Positions 1 through 9,280 are shown, numbered from the stretch's first letter. The stretch: 64,000 bases of DNA from Rhizobium sp. R634 (GCF_002211305.1 NZ_LOKW01000002.1:1-64000), one strand, 5' to 3'. Numbers and translations are program-made. The notes: generated by a model from the sequence alone, not told the origin.

Positions 1-123
1 GGCGCGCCGCCGGCGATCGCCAATGCCTATAAGGACGTCGTCTCGAAGTTCGTCCACGGCCAGATCAAGAGCTCCGACGAAGCCGTCACTCAGCTCGTCC
101 AGGCGATCGACGACGCCCGCTGA
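1..123 (+). CDS. ABC sugar-binding protein, C-terminal fragment
   Basis: The window opens inside an open frame whose last 40 residues (ending IDDAR) finish at the TGA at 121-123. The helical tail and its position directly before two MalF/MalG-type permeases and an ATPase indicate the C-terminus of a periplasmic solute-binding protein of a CUT1 sugar importer. Nothing in the fragment identifies the sugar. The call rests mainly on gene order: binding protein, permease, permease, ATPase. The gene begins upstream of the window. Confidence 0.75.
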   Translation, partial: GAPPAIANAYKDVVSKFVHGQIKSSDEAVTQLVQAIDDAR

Positions 124-149
124 GACCGCTGAGACCAGCCGATGAATAT

Positions 150-176
150 GCTTCCCCGCGTCTCTAGCGGGGAAGC
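150..176 (+). terminator. Intercistronic hairpin after binding-protein gene
   Basis: GCTTCCCCGC (150-159) and GCGGGGAAGC (167-176) are perfect complements around a 7-base loop, 26 bases after the stop of the binding-protein gene. No T-run follows, so it is more likely an mRNA-stabilising or partial-termination hairpin than a full terminator. The same arrangement recurs in the other importers of this window. Confidence 0.7.
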
Positions 177-233
177 TTCAGGCTCCGCAGCGATCATTGC
201 CGAGCCGATCCTGCGGGAAGGGAGATGATATCC

Positions 234-1187
234 ATGAGCACAGTTGCCACCACCGATCCGGTTCTGACCCCCGGGCAAGCGACGCCGATCTCGCTGAGAG
301 GCCGGCTGCAGGATGCGCTGCCGAAGATCGTGCTGGCGCCGAGCTTCGTCATCACGCTCGTCTTTGTCTACGGCTTCATCGTCTGGACGGCCTATCTGTC
401 GTTTACCAATTCCAAGACCTTCCCCTCCTATCAGCTGACGGGGGCGCGGGCCTATCAGCGGCTGTGGCGCTGGACCTTCGAGAGCGATCCGCCATCCTCC
501 TGGTACACCTCGATCACCAACATGGCGATCTTCGGCTTCCTCTATGTCGGCATCTGTCTGGCGCTCGGCCTGCTGCTTGCCATCCTGCTCGACCAGAAGA
601 TCCGCGGCGAGGGGCTGCTCAGGCCGATCTTCCTCTATCCGATGGCGCTCTCCTTCATCGTCACCGGGGTGGCCTGGAAATGGTTCCTCGACCCCGGCCT
701 CGGGCTCGAACAGACGCTGCATCACTTCGGCTGGACGAGCTTCCACTTCGACTGGATCAAGAACAAGGACTTCGTCATCTATACCGTCGTCATCGCCGGC
801 GTCTGGCAGGCCTCGGGCTTCGTCATGGCGATGTTTCTCGCCGGGCTTCGCGGCATCGACAGCGAGATCATGAAGGCGGCCGAGATCGACGGCGCCTCGA
901 CCTTGCAGCTCTATCGCCGCATCATCATCCCGCTCTTGCGCCCGGTCTTTCTCTCCGCCTTCATCGTGCTCGCCCATATGGCGATCAAGTCCTATGACCT
1001 GGTGGTGGCGCTGACCTCGGGCGGGCCGGGCGGCTCGGCCTGGCTGCCGTCCAACTTCATGTATGAATACACCTTCAAGCGCAACGAGATGGCCGTCGGC
1101 TCGGCCAGCGCCATCATCATGCTGATGACGATCTCGGCGATCATCGTGCCCTATCTCTATTCCGAACTGAAGGAGAAGGGCCGATGA
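234..1187 (+). CDS. CUT1 sugar ABC transporter permease (MalF-type)
   Basis: Inner-membrane subunit of a sugar importer, 317 residues. A first transmembrane segment lies near residues 35-60, with further hydrophobic segments, and the conserved EAA loop appears as EIDGASTLQLYRRIIIPLLRP in the last third, which contacts the ATPase. The ATG at 234 is preferred to the in-frame ATG at 225 because AAGGGAG (218-224) is nine bases before 234 but abuts 225. The stop overlaps the next permease start by four bases (ATGA), implying translational coupling. Substrate is unknown. Confidence 0.9.
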   Translation: MSTVATTDPVLTPGQATPISLRGRLQDALPKIVLAPSFVITLVFVYGFIVWTAYLSFTNSKTFPSYQLTGARAYQRLWRWTFESDPPSSWYTSITNMAIFGFLYVGICLALGLLLAILLDQKIRGEGLLRPIFLYPMALSFIVTGVAWKWFLDPGLGLEQTLHHFGWTSFHFDWIKNKDFVIYTVVIAGVWQASGFVMAMFLAGLRGIDSEIMKAAEIDGASTLQLYRRIIIPLLRPVFLSAFIVLAHMAIKSYDLVVALTSGGPGGSAWLPSNFMYEYTFKRNEMAVGSASAIIMLMTISAIIVPYLYSELKEKGR

Positions 1188-2122
1188 GCATCTCCGCTGC
1201 CTCTCCCGCCGCCTCCGGCAATGCAGGACGCGTTATCGGCCGCATCGTCATCTATAGCCTGCTGGTCATCTTCGCCGTCCTCTATCTGATGCCGCTCTTC
1301 GTCATGCTCACCACCTCGTTCAAGACGATGGACGAGATCCAGGGCGGCAACATGCTGGCGCTGCCTGAGGCCCCGACCTTCGATCCCTGGATCAAGGCCT
1401 GGGGCGAGACCTGCGTCGGGCTGACCTGCGCCGGCATCAAGGGCTACTTCTGGAACTCGATCAAGATGGTGGTGCCGGCGGTGGCCATCTCCACCATCAT
1501 GGGGGCGCTGAACGGCTATGTCCTAACCAAATGGCGCTTCCCCGGCCATACGCTGGTGTTCGGGCTGATGCTGTTTGCCTGCTTCATCCCGTTCCAGTCG
1601 GTGCTGCTGCCGATGGCGACCATCCTCGGCTCGCTCGGCCGCTTCGGCATGATGCTGCAGAACGCCACCGGCTTTACCTTCGGCTTCGGCAATCCGACGG
1701 TCAACCTGGTCTTCGTCCATGTCGTCTATGGCCTCGGCTTCACGACGCTGTTCTTCCGCAATTTCTACGAGGCCTTCCCGACCGAGCTGGTGCGGGCCGC
1801 CCAGGTCGACGGCGCCAGCTTCTTCCAGATCTTCCGCCGCATCATGCTGCCGAACTCGCTGCCGATCATCGTCGTCACCGTCATCTACCAGTTCACCAAC
1901 ATCTGGAACGACTTCCTGTTTGCCTCGGCCTATGCCGGCACCGGCGATTCCATGCCGATGACGGTGGCACTCAACAATGTCGTCAACACCTCGACCGGGG
2001 TGGTCGAATACAATGTCAACATGGCGGCGGCGATGATCGCGGCCGTGCCGACGCTCATCGTCTACATCCTCGCCGGCCGCTACTTCGTGCGTGGCCTGAT
2101 GGCGGGCGCAGTCAAAGGGTAA
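1184..2122 (+). CDS. CUT1 sugar ABC transporter permease (MalG-type)
   Basis: Second inner-membrane subunit, 312 residues. An N-terminal membrane segment is followed by a periplasmic stretch starting TTSFKTMDEI, which is typical of MalG-like subunits. The EAA loop reads AAQVDGASFFQIFRRIMLP. It has an extra loop around residues 65-90 containing two cysteines (TCVGLTC). It starts inside the end of the preceding permease gene and ends three bases before the ATPase start, so the three genes form one translational unit. Confidence 0.9.
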   Translation: MSISAASPAASGNAGRVIGRIVIYSLLVIFAVLYLMPLFVMLTTSFKTMDEIQGGNMLALPEAPTFDPWIKAWGETCVGLTCAGIKGYFWNSIKMVVPAVAISTIMGALNGYVLTKWRFPGHTLVFGLMLFACFIPFQSVLLPMATILGSLGRFGMMLQNATGFTFGFGNPTVNLVFVHVVYGLGFTTLFFRNFYEAFPTELVRAAQVDGASFFQIFRRIMLPNSLPIIVVTVIYQFTNIWNDFLFASAYAGTGDSMPMTVALNNVVNTSTGVVEYNVNMAAAMIAAVPTLIVYILAGRYFVRGLMAGAVKG

Positions 2123-2125
2123 CCC

Positions 2126-3241
2126 ATGGCTTTCCTCGAAATCTCCGGCCTCAGAAAGCGCTTCGGCGCTGTCGACATCCTCAAGGGCATCGACCTCGAA
2201 CTCGAAAAGGGCGGCTTCCTGGTGCTGGTCGGCCCATCCGGCTGCGGCAAGTCGACCCTGCTCAACACCATTGCCGGGCTGGAAACGATCACATCAGGCG
2301 AGATCCGGATCGACGGGCGCCCGGTCAACGGCCTGCATCCGTCCAAGCGCGACATCGCCATGGTGTTCCAGTCCTATGCGCTCTATCCGAACATGACGGT
2401 GGCGGGCAACATCGCCTTCGGCATGGAGATGCGCGGCGTGCCGCCACAGGAGCGCAAGCAGGCGATCGACAAGGTCGCCAAGGTGCTGCAGATCGGCCAT
2501 CTGCTCGACCGCAAGCCGAGCCAGCTGTCGGGCGGGCAGCGCCAGCGCGTCGCCATGGGCCGGGCGCTGGTGCGCGATCCCAAGCTCTTCCTGTTCGACG
2601 AGCCGCTCTCCAACCTCGACGCCAAGCTGCGCGTCGACATGCGCATCGAGATCAAGCGGCTGCATCAGGCGACCGGCAAGACCATCGTCTACGTCACCCA
2701 CGACCAGATCGAGGCGATGACGCTCGCAACCCGCATCGCCGTCATGAAGGACGGCATCGTCCAGCAGTTCGGAACGCCTGCCGAGATCTACAACAATCCC
2801 CCCAACATGTTCGTCGCAGACTTCATGGGATCACCGGCGATGAACTTGCTTGCCGGAACAATTGAAAACGGCGCGGGCGGGCTCACGGTTTCGCTGGAGC
2901 GGCCGAATGCCGCGCCGCTCAAGCTTCCCGTCATGGCGGGCAATAACGGCCTCACCTCCTATGCCGGCCGGCAGGTGGTCTTCGGTATCCGGCCGGAAGC
3001 GCTGACCGATCTCGACGGCGCCGATCGCAAGGCGCGGTCGCTGACCGAGGGCGATTGCCTGATCGAGGTGATCGAGCCCGCTGGTTCCGACACCTTCGCC
3101 GTCACCAAGCTCGGCGGCAAGGAAGTCGTGGCCCGCCTGCGCGCCGATGCCGGCATAGCGCCCGGCCAGAGCGCCCGCCTTGCCTTCAATCTCGACAAGG
3201 CGGTGTTCTTCGATCCGGAAAGCCAGCTCAGGATTTCGTGA
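2126..3241 (+). CDS. CUT1 sugar ABC transporter ATPase (UgpC/MsmK type)
   Basis: Cytoplasmic ATPase of the importer, 371 residues. It shows Walker [11 protein letters not shown]-loop FQSYALYP, signature LSGGQRQR, Walker B LFLFDEP and switch histidine YVTHDQ, then a C-terminal regulatory OB-type domain of about 130 residues with the FGIRPE motif, as in MalK/UgpC. The gene ends six bases from the convergent GH2 gene, with no room for a strong terminator between them. It is the last gene of the first importer operon. Confidence 0.93.
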   Translation: MAFLEISGLRKRFGAVDILKGIDLELEKGGFLVLVGPSGCGKSTLLNTIAGLETITSGEIRIDGRPVNGLHPSKRDIAMVFQSYALYPNMTVAGNIAFGMEMRGVPPQERKQAIDKVAKVLQIGHLLDRKPSQLSGGQRQRVAMGRALVRDPKLFLFDEPLSNLDAKLRVDMRIEIKRLHQATGKTIVYVTHDQIEAMTLATRIAVMKDGIVQQFGTPAEIYNNPPNMFVADFMGSPAMNLLAGTIENGAGGLTVSLERPNAAPLKLPVMAGNNGLTSYAGRQVVFGIRPEALTDLDGADRKARSLTEGDCLIEVIEPAGSDTFAVTKLGGKEVVARLRADAGIAPGQSARLAFNLDKAVFFDPESQLRIS

Positions 3242-3247
3242 TCGCCG

Positions 3248-5494
3248 TCAGGCGACAGCCGTCACGTTAAGCGTCACCGGCGCAAAACGCGAGGAGACGG
3301 CCTCGACGGTGATTTCGCCGGTAAGTCCCGTCGCCTCCAACCAGAAGCCTGATGTGCCGCCTTGCAACGGCACGTTGACCGGGCCGACGATCTTTGCCGG
3401 TCCATGCACCTTCAGCGAAATGCTGTCGTTCATGAACGGCAGGCGCTGGCCGCATTGATCGAGCGCGCGGATGATGACACGGGTGCTATCGCGCTCGCGG
3501 GCTTTCAGCGTGCGGCTGTCGGCAACGATTTCCAGCGTCGTCGGCAGGGGATCGGCCGCGAGCGTCAGGCTCGCCACCGCCTGGCCGCCGATATAGCCGG
3601 TCAAGGTGCCGTCGATCCATTCGAGGCCCCAGGTGCCGAGTTCGTCTGCGGTGAAGTGCCGGTGGTCGAGCACGATGGGCGGATGCGGCAGGTGCGGATA
3701 GTTCTCGCGGTCCGGACCGATGCGCTTGGACAGCGCGCCGTATTGCAGTTCCACCTCGTCGCAATTGGTCAGGATGATCAGCGGCAGCACGCCGCCGATA
3801 TTGCGTTCCCCGCGCGCCCAGAAGGTCGCCGGCTTCATGACGACCTCTTCGGACGGGTCGCACTGGCTGATATAGGCATAGGCGGCGAATTTCGGCTCGC
3901 GGAACATGTCCATGACGCCGTGATAGCAGATGCGGTCGCCGGAGCCGAAATCCTTGTGGGTGTTGTAATCGAACATGCACCAGCCGATGGCACCCGAGAT
4001 ATCGGGGTCGCCATAGGCGGCGTTCAGCACCTCCAGGTGACGGCGCACATGCTCGGCCTGGCGCTGTTCCTGATCGTAGATCTTCGTCGGGTGCATGTGA
4101 CCGTTGAACTCGGTGATGAGGTACGGCACCTTCTGCGACAGGCCGGTATTTTCCTGCTGGCCGCGCAGCGCCGTGCGCGGGCGATTGGCGCCCGGCAGTT
4201 CTTCATTGCCAAGGATGAAATCGTTCATCGTGTAGACGTCTTCGAGCAACTCGCTCTCGGTGATATACCGCACGCCGCCGGTCTGGCGGGTGCTGTCAAG
4301 CTCGCGGGCGAGGCGATTGGTCTCGACGTAAAAATCGTGGCTGTCCTGCGATTCGTTGATGCGTACGCCCCAGATGATGATCGAGGGATGGTTCCAGTCG
4401 CGCTCGATCATGCGCCGGACGTTCTCGATCGATTCCTTCTGCCAGTCGGCATCGCCGATATGCTGCCAGCCGGGAATTTCCTCGAAGACGAGCAGGCCGA
4501 TCGCGTCGCAGCGGTCGAGGAACCATTTCGATTGCGGATAATGCGAAGTGCGGACGATGTTGCACTTCAGCACCGACTTCATTATGTCGGCATCGCGCTC
4601 CTGGGCGGAACGGCCGGCGGCATAACCGACATAGGGGAAGGACTGATGGCGGTTGAGGCCGCGCAGTTTCAGTGGCTTGCCGTTCAAGCGGAAGCCTTCG
4701 GGCGTGAATTCGGCTGTGCGGAAGCCGAAACGGGTGGAGACACGGTCCGAGCCGTGCTCGGTCCTCAGTTCGACGATGACCTCATAAAGCGTCGGATCGG
4801 TGATGTCCCAGAGGCTAATGCCGGTGAGGCCGCCGAAGGAAAGCCTGGTGCGCTCGCCGATCGTTTCGGTTGCAGCGGTGGCGATCACCGTGCCGTCCGC
4901 CTGCCTCAGCGTGGCGGTGACCGTCGCCGAGAAGCTGCGGCCCTCGGGATTGGCGATATCGACGCGCACGCTCGCCGACTTTTCCGAGGCAAGAACATCC
5001 GTGGTTTCGATCTTGAGATTGCGGATCGAGACGGGGTCGGTGACCTTCAGCCAGACGTCGCGATAGATGCCGGCATAAGTGAGATAATCGATGCGGCCGC
5101 CGAAGGGCGGAATGGCAGGGTTTTCGCTGCCGTCGATTTTGACGGTCACGAGGTTCTCGCCCTTGATGAGCTTACCGGTCAGGCGGGCCTCGAAGGGAGT
5201 GTAGCCGTCCTTGTGGGCGATGATTTCCTCGCCGTTCAGATAGACGACGCTGTCGGCCATGGCGGCGTCGAAGACGAGCGAGACCTCGCGGTCCTCGAAT
5301 TCCGGCAGCCAGCGCAGCATCTTCTGATAGGTGAAGGCGCGCTGATAGCTAGTCTCGTCGAAATAGTTGAAGGGCAGTTCGACGGCGGTATGCGGCAGGC
5401 TGACCATTTTGGCGGCGTCGAAGTTTTCGAGCAGACGCTGGCCGAAACCTTCGTGGAAACTCCAGCCTTCGTTGAAGGAAAGGACGGAACGCAT
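3248..5494 (-). CDS. Glycoside hydrolase family 2 (beta-galactosidase-like)
   Basis: Retaining beta-glycosidase of 748 residues without a signal peptide, so it should act on imported oligosaccharides or glycosides in the cytoplasm. Order: sugar-binding jelly roll (about 1-160, with AGIYRDVWL), immunoglobulin-like domain (about 160-265), TIM barrel (about 265-560), C-terminal beta domains. The acid/base is probably E381 in WGVRINES and the nucleophile E462 in YLITEFNGH. The specificity (galactoside, glucuronide or mannoside) cannot be read from sequence. It lies downstream of the LacI and Gfo/Idh genes on the same strand and is convergent with importer 1. Confidence 0.88.
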   Translation of the reverse strand: MRSVLSFNEGWSFHEGFGQRLLENFDAAKMVSLPHTAVELPFNYFDETSYQRAFTYQKMLRWLPEFEDREVSLVFDAAMADSVVYLNGEEIIAHKDGYTPFEARLTGKLIKGENLVTVKIDGSENPAIPPFGGRIDYLTYAGIYRDVWLKVTDPVSIRNLKIETTDVLASEKSASVRVDIANPEGRSFSATVTATLRQADGTVIATAATETIGERTRLSFGGLTGISLWDITDPTLYEVIVELRTEHGSDRVSTRFGFRTAEFTPEGFRLNGKPLKLRGLNRHQSFPYVGYAAGRSAQERDADIMKSVLKCNIVRTSHYPQSKWFLDRCDAIGLLVFEEIPGWQHIGDADWQKESIENVRRMIERDWNHPSIIIWGVRINESQDSHDFYVETNRLARELDSTRQTGGVRYITESELLEDVYTMNDFILGNEELPGANRPRTALRGQQENTGLSQKVPYLITEFNGHMHPTKIYDQEQRQAEHVRRHLEVLNAAYGDPDISGAIGWCMFDYNTHKDFGSGDRICYHGVMDMFREPKFAAYAYISQCDPSEEVVMKPATFWARGERNIGGVLPLIILTNCDEVELQYGALSKRIGPDRENYPHLPHPPIVLDHRHFTADELGTWGLEWIDGTLTGYIGGQAVASLTLAADPLPTTLEIVADSRTLKARERDSTRVIIRALDQCGQRLPFMNDSISLKVHGPAKIVGPVNVPLQGGTSGFWLEATGLTGEITVEAVSSRFAPVTLNVTAVA

Positions 5495-5560
5495 TCAGGC
5501 TCTCCCGCTCATGGCATCAGGAGCCGTGCGGCGCGCCTCGGCCCGTGAAAATCGGATCAT
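5495..5560 (-). CDS. Possible 21-codon leader peptide before GH2 gene
   Basis: On the minus strand AGGAGG sits seven bases before an ATG at 5560. The frame runs 21 codons and its TGA ends directly before the GH2 start codon at 5494. Stop and start are adjacent, so this could be a translationally coupled leader, or the Shine-Dalgarno may be left over from a longer ancestral start. The peptide is arginine- and alanine-rich with no recognisable domain. Low confidence that it is a functional product. Confidence 0.3.
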   Translation of the reverse strand: MIRFSRAEARRTAPDAMSGRA

Positions 5561-5693
5561 CGTCTATTCCTCCTTGATGCAATAAGGCGCGGCCGCTTCA
5601 GCGCTTCGCGTCAAATCTGATTCATGCGACGCGTTTAGCGTTTTTCAGCGATGCCGTCATCCGCAACCATTTCACATGCGCTGATGAGATGCG

Positions 5694-6692
5694 TTAGGCG
5701 GTCGAGCCCCAGCGGGGCGTGCAGGTGAGCGTGATGCTGTGCGGTCCTTCGATCCCGGCGTCATGGCGCTCGATCAGTTCGACCACAGCATCGATGAAGG
5801 CGACGTGGTCGAGGCTCAGCGTGGTGAGATCATTGCAATCCCAGGCTGCCATGGCGATGCCATCCTGGCCGATGATGGCGATATCGCCAGGCGTATTCCG
5901 GCCGAGCACGCGGCGCGCCGCATCGCGCGCGCCGATCGCCATCACGTCGTTGCCTGAGATGATGGCGTCGACCTTGTCGCGGTGCAGCAGCAGCACGGCT
6001 TCCTTGAAGCCGGAATCATAGGAATAATCGCCGAAGGCCTGTGCTTCGAAGGCGAGGCCGCGCTTGGCGAGCGCCTCGGCGAACCAGCTGCGCCTCAGCT
6101 TGTCGATCCAGCTCGAATTGGTGCCGGAGAGATAGGCGAAACGTTTCTTGCCGTCGCGAACGATCTTGTCGATGATCGCGTCGGCGGCGGCTGAGCCGTC
6201 GATGCGGATCGAGGAGACGTTTTCGTTTTCGAGCGGCTCGAAGGAGACGATGATCGGCTTCGTCGTGTGGAAGATATCGACGGCGTCCTGCATCGACACC
6301 ATGTCGGAGAAGATGACGACATGATCCACCTGATAGGTGGAGGCGAGCCGCATCAGCTGCAGCCGGTCGGAATGATCGGCGCAGCAGAGGATGATCGGCA
6401 GCAACTGTCTTGCCTGCAGGCGGTGGACGAGAAGCTGCTGTTCCTCGGCCTCGCAAGGATTGCCGATCGCATTGACGACGAGGGCGACGAGCCGCGAGCG
6501 CTGATTGTTCAGCGAACGGGCGATGGCGTTCGGCTGATAGCCATATTCGCGGGCGACGGCGAGGATGCGGTCGCGCGTTGCCCTGCCGATGCGCGAATCC
6601 GGCGAGAAGGCGCGGGAAATGGTGGCGGAGGAGACGCCGGCGAGCTTGGCCAGTTCCTTCGAAGTGATCCGCCGTTTGTTCGTTCCGCTCAT
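5694..6692 (-). CDS. LacI-family transcriptional regulator
   Basis: DNA-binding repressor of 332 residues. The N-terminal helix-turn-helix is ITSKELAKLAGVSSATISRAF with the hinge motif YGYQPNAIARSL, followed by a periplasmic-binding-protein-like sugar sensor. It sits between the Gfo/Idh dehydrogenase (12 bases upstream) and the GH2 gene (199 bases downstream) and faces away from the second importer. It most likely controls these genes and the divergent importer in response to the imported sugar. That target set is inferred from position. Confidence 0.92.
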   Translation of the reverse strand: MSGTNKRRITSKELAKLAGVSSATISRAFSPDSRIGRATRDRILAVAREYGYQPNAIARSLNNQRSRLVALVVNAIGNPCEAEEQQLLVHRLQARQLLPIILCCADHSDRLQLMRLASTYQVDHVVIFSDMVSMQDAVDIFHTTKPIIVSFEPLENENVSSIRIDGSAAADAIIDKIVRDGKKRFAYLSGTNSSWIDKLRRSWFAEALAKRGLAFEAQAFGDYSYDSGFKEAVLLLHRDKVDAIISGNDVMAIGARDAARRVLGRNTPGDIAIIGQDGIAMAAWDCNDLTTLSLDHVAFIDAVVELIERHDAGIEGPHSITLTCTPRWGSTA

Positions 6693-6704
6693 CTTCAGTG
6701 CCTG

Positions 6705-7709
6705 TCAGGCGGCGATCCTGACGGAGGCGCCGCCGGCCGCTGCCGATTCCTTGATTGCATCCCAGAGCCTAGCGAATCTGAGGCCCATTTCAACGGAGCC
6801 GGAGTTTTCCATTTTCCCATCGCGAATGGCGAGGAAATTCTTCATCGGGTTGCCGAGAATTTCGGCTTCCTCGCGGGGCTCGGCGGTGCGGCCGACGCTG
6901 ATCTCACGCCAGCCGCCCCAGGCGTCGATGCGCACGATTGCTTTCGAATAGAAGAAGGTGATGTGGGAGGCGCAGCCGGGCGGGCCGTCGCCGGCGGCCG
7001 TCAGCGTCGCCAGCGCGCCGTTCTTCAGCCGGGCGGAGACGGCGGTGGCGATGTCGACGGTCTTGCCGTGATTGGCCATGTAGGCCGAGACGCTGTCGAA
7101 ATCGGAATTGGCGAGCAGGCAGACGGTGTTCATCATATGGGCGCCGGTATCGAACATGAAGCCGCCGCCTGATATCTCCGGCTGCTGCTTCCAGTGGCCG
7201 TCATAGTTGGACGACCAGCTTTCCCAGATCATGCCCGATATGGCGATCAGTTCGCCGAACTCGCCGGCCAGCGCCCGTCTGCTTGTGTCGAGCACGAGCG
7301 GCGACAGGCCGCCCTGAAAGGCGGTGACAATGGTGACGCCGCTTTTCTTCTGCGCGGCGATCAGCCGCTCGGCCTCGGTGACCGTCGTCACCATCGGCTT
7401 TTCCAGGAAGAGATCGAGGCCGGCCTCGGCGACGGCGGTCGCCTGCTCGGCATGGAAGGCATGCGGCGTCGAGATATAGACGATATCGAGTTCGCTCCTC
7501 ATGGCAGCGAGCATCGCGCGGTAATCCTCAAAGCTTTTTGGTTCGGGCGCGCCTGCGGCGAGGCAGACGTCGATCAGGCGTTGGCGTGACGCGGCCGTCG
7601 TGTCCGCCAGTGCCGCGAATTCGATCTCCGGCATTCTTGCCCAGCTCTCGGCGTATTCCGCCGCCTTCAATCCTGCGCCGATGACGCCGAGGCGCAATTT
7701 CTGAGTCAT
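6705..7709 (-). CDS. Gfo/Idh/MocA-family NAD(P)-dependent dehydrogenase
   Basis: Sugar or polyol oxidoreductase of 334 residues. The N-terminal Rossmann motif LGVIGAGLKAAEY binds the cofactor, and the family EKP motif appears in FLEKPMVTT, with the catalytic region in the second domain. It is divergent from an importer operon that ends with a ThuA-like gene. In rhizobial thuEFGKAB operons the ThuB subunit is of this family and makes 3-keto derivatives of disaccharides, so an analogous role is plausible but unproven here. It is 12 bases upstream of the LacI gene and probably cotranscribed with it. Confidence 0.88.
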   Translation of the reverse strand: MTQKLRLGVIGAGLKAAEYAESWARMPEIEFAALADTTAASRQRLIDVCLAAGAPEPKSFEDYRAMLAAMRSELDIVYISTPHAFHAEQATAVAEAGLDLFLEKPMVTTVTEAERLIAAQKKSGVTIVTAFQGGLSPLVLDTSRRALAGEFGELIAISGMIWESWSSNYDGHWKQQPEISGGGFMFDTGAHMMNTVCLLANSDFDSVSAYMANHGKTVDIATAVSARLKNGALATLTAAGDGPPGCASHITFFYSKAIVRIDAWGGWREISVGRTAEPREEAEILGNPMKNFLAIRDGKMENSGSVEMGLRFARLWDAIKESAAAGGASVRIAA

Positions 7710-7730
7710 GAAACTCCTCCCTCAATCATG

Positions 7731-7748
7731 TGTGCACACGATTACACA
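7731..7748. promoter_or_regulatory. Candidate LacI-family operator
   Basis: TGTGCACA-CG-ATTACACA is an imperfect dyad centred on CG (outer TGTG/CACA arms match), the usual form of LacI-family sites. It overlaps a perfect ten-base palindrome GTGTGCACAC at 7730-7739. It lies in the 202-base gap between the divergent Gfo/Idh gene and importer 2, next to a LacI gene. Confidence 0.45.
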
Positions 7749-7911
7749 GATGCAATTCCATAGGCAAGTCGTGAATAATTACAATATATCAAATGATTAG
7801 GTTTTAGGTTCGAATCTTTTCAAAATCTGCCTTGCCAGTGATTGGAATGCGTGTACATTTTCGCCGGCGGTGCTGGAGGGCGCCGTATCTCTAAAAGAGG
7901 GAGGACTTTCG

Positions 7912-9204
7912 TTGAGGAAGACGGTTCTTGGTGGCCTGTGCGCCATTCTGCTGAGCGCGGTTTCGACGCTGGCGCAGGCTGAGACAATCCGAATAGCCAA
8001 TCATGGCCAGGCTGGCATCGACGCGATGAAATCGACGGTCGAGCGGATCGAAAAGAAATACGGCGTGACCGTCGAGGTCGTCGAATATCCGGCGCCCGAC
8101 AAGGACTATCTGACCAAGCTGCTGACCGAGCTCGGCGCCGGCAATGCGCCCGACCTGTTCTCCATTCCGACGACGGCTGCCGTCGCCGACATGGTGGAAG
8201 CGGGCTACCTCGCGCCGATCACCGAGCAGTTCAAGGCCTGGGACGGTTACGCCAATCTTTATGACGTCGCCAAGCAGCTTGCCGTCAGCCCGGATGGCGA
8301 GACCTATGTGATGCCGTTCATGCTCGGCATCCAGGAAATCTATTACCGCAAGGACGTTCTCGAAAAGGCCGGCATCTCGACCGAACAGCCGAAGACCTGG
8401 CAGGAGCTTCTCGACCGCGCGGCTGAGATCAAACAGAAGACCGGCGCCTACGGCCTGCTCTTCCCGGCCGGCGTTTCCTGGGGCAGCGGCGCTTTCGACG
8501 AAGGCTTCCAGCACCTGCTCGTCGGTTCCAAGACGCCGCAGCTGGTCGATGCCGACGGTAAGCTCGATCTCAACGGCGAAGGCATCAAGGATGTCTTCAA
8601 CGTTTACAAGGAGCTGATCGACAAGGATCTGATGCCGACGCAGCCGCTGCTCGGGCCTGAGCCCTGGGTCGTGCCGAAGTACCAGATGTTCCCGGCCGGT
8701 AAGCTTGCGGCGACCACATGCGGCTCCTGGTGCTACATTTTCGACTGGGGTCGCGAAAGCAAGAATCCGATTCCCGAGGTGACGAAGGTGGTCGGCACTT
8801 GGACGGTTCCCGGCCAGAGCAGCGGCCAATATGTGCTCGCCAATCTGGCGGCGCCGTGGGCAGTCAATGCCAAGTCGGCCAATACGGAGCTTGCGATCAA
8901 GGCGCTGATGGAGATTGGCTCCATCGAGACCCAGGTCTCCTACGCGGCCCGCATCGGCAATATCCCGGCAAGCAAGGATGCGGCCGGGAATGCCGAGTTC
9001 CAGAAGCTGACGGAACTCGTTCCGATCCATGCGGCTGCCGAAAACGGTGTGTTCCTGAAGCAGGCTTCCGGCTTCGGCACGGTCTCGGAAGGTGTGGCGC
9101 GGGCGACCGAAGCGCTGCTGCGCAAGGAAACCGATGCCGCCGGCGCCCAGAAGATCCTTGTCGACTACGTCAAGGAAACGCTCGGCGACGACATGGTCAA
9201 GTAA
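7912..9204 (+). CDS. Sugar ABC transporter substrate-binding protein (thu-like)
   Basis: Periplasmic binding protein of about 430 residues. The signal peptide (MRKTVLGGLCAILLSAV...) ends at AQA before ETIRIANHG, and the mature protein shows the extracellular solute-binding family 1 pattern (YYRKDVLEKAGI, PKTWQELLDRA). The TTG at 7912 is chosen because AGAGGGAGGA (7896-7905) lies six bases upstream and the signal peptide starts there. A GTG at 7870 in the same frame would add 14 unlikely residues. It is the first gene of an importer operon ending in a ThuA-like gene. Likely ligands are disaccharides or related glycosides, by analogy only. Confidence 0.9.
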   Translation: MRKTVLGGLCAILLSAVSTLAQAETIRIANHGQAGIDAMKSTVERIEKKYGVTVEVVEYPAPDKDYLTKLLTELGAGNAPDLFSIPTTAAVADMVEAGYLAPITEQFKAWDGYANLYDVAKQLAVSPDGETYVMPFMLGIQEIYYRKDVLEKAGISTEQPKTWQELLDRAAEIKQKTGAYGLLFPAGVSWGSGAFDEGFQHLLVGSKTPQLVDADGKLDLNGEGIKDVFNVYKELIDKDLMPTQPLLGPEPWVVPKYQMFPAGKLAATTCGSWCYIFDWGRESKNPIPEVTKVVGTWTVPGQSSGQYVLANLAAPWAVNAKSANTELAIKALMEIGSIETQVSYAARIGNIPASKDAAGNAEFQKLTELVPIHAAAENGVFLKQASGFGTVSEGVARATEALLRKETDAAGAQKILVDYVKETLGDDMVK

Positions 9205-9224
9205 ACGTCCGTTTCTTGCCTTTG

Positions 9225-9255
9225 CCGGGGCGCGGCGTCGATCGCCGCGTTCCGG
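9225..9255 (+). terminator. Intercistronic hairpin after binding-protein gene
   Basis: Thirteen bases at 9225-9237 pair with 9243-9255 (two G-T wobbles) around a five-base loop, between the binding-protein stop and the first permease. No T-run follows. Probably an mRNA-stabilising or attenuating element that keeps binding-protein levels above those of the membrane subunits. Confidence 0.65.
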
Positions 9256-9280
9256 TTCATTCGATCAGTTGTGAGCTTCC

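Noticed and set aside
3362..5548. 728-codon open frame on the plus strand
   Set aside because: Antisense to the GH2 gene; GC-rich third positions leave the opposite strand open. No ribosome site or recognisable domain.
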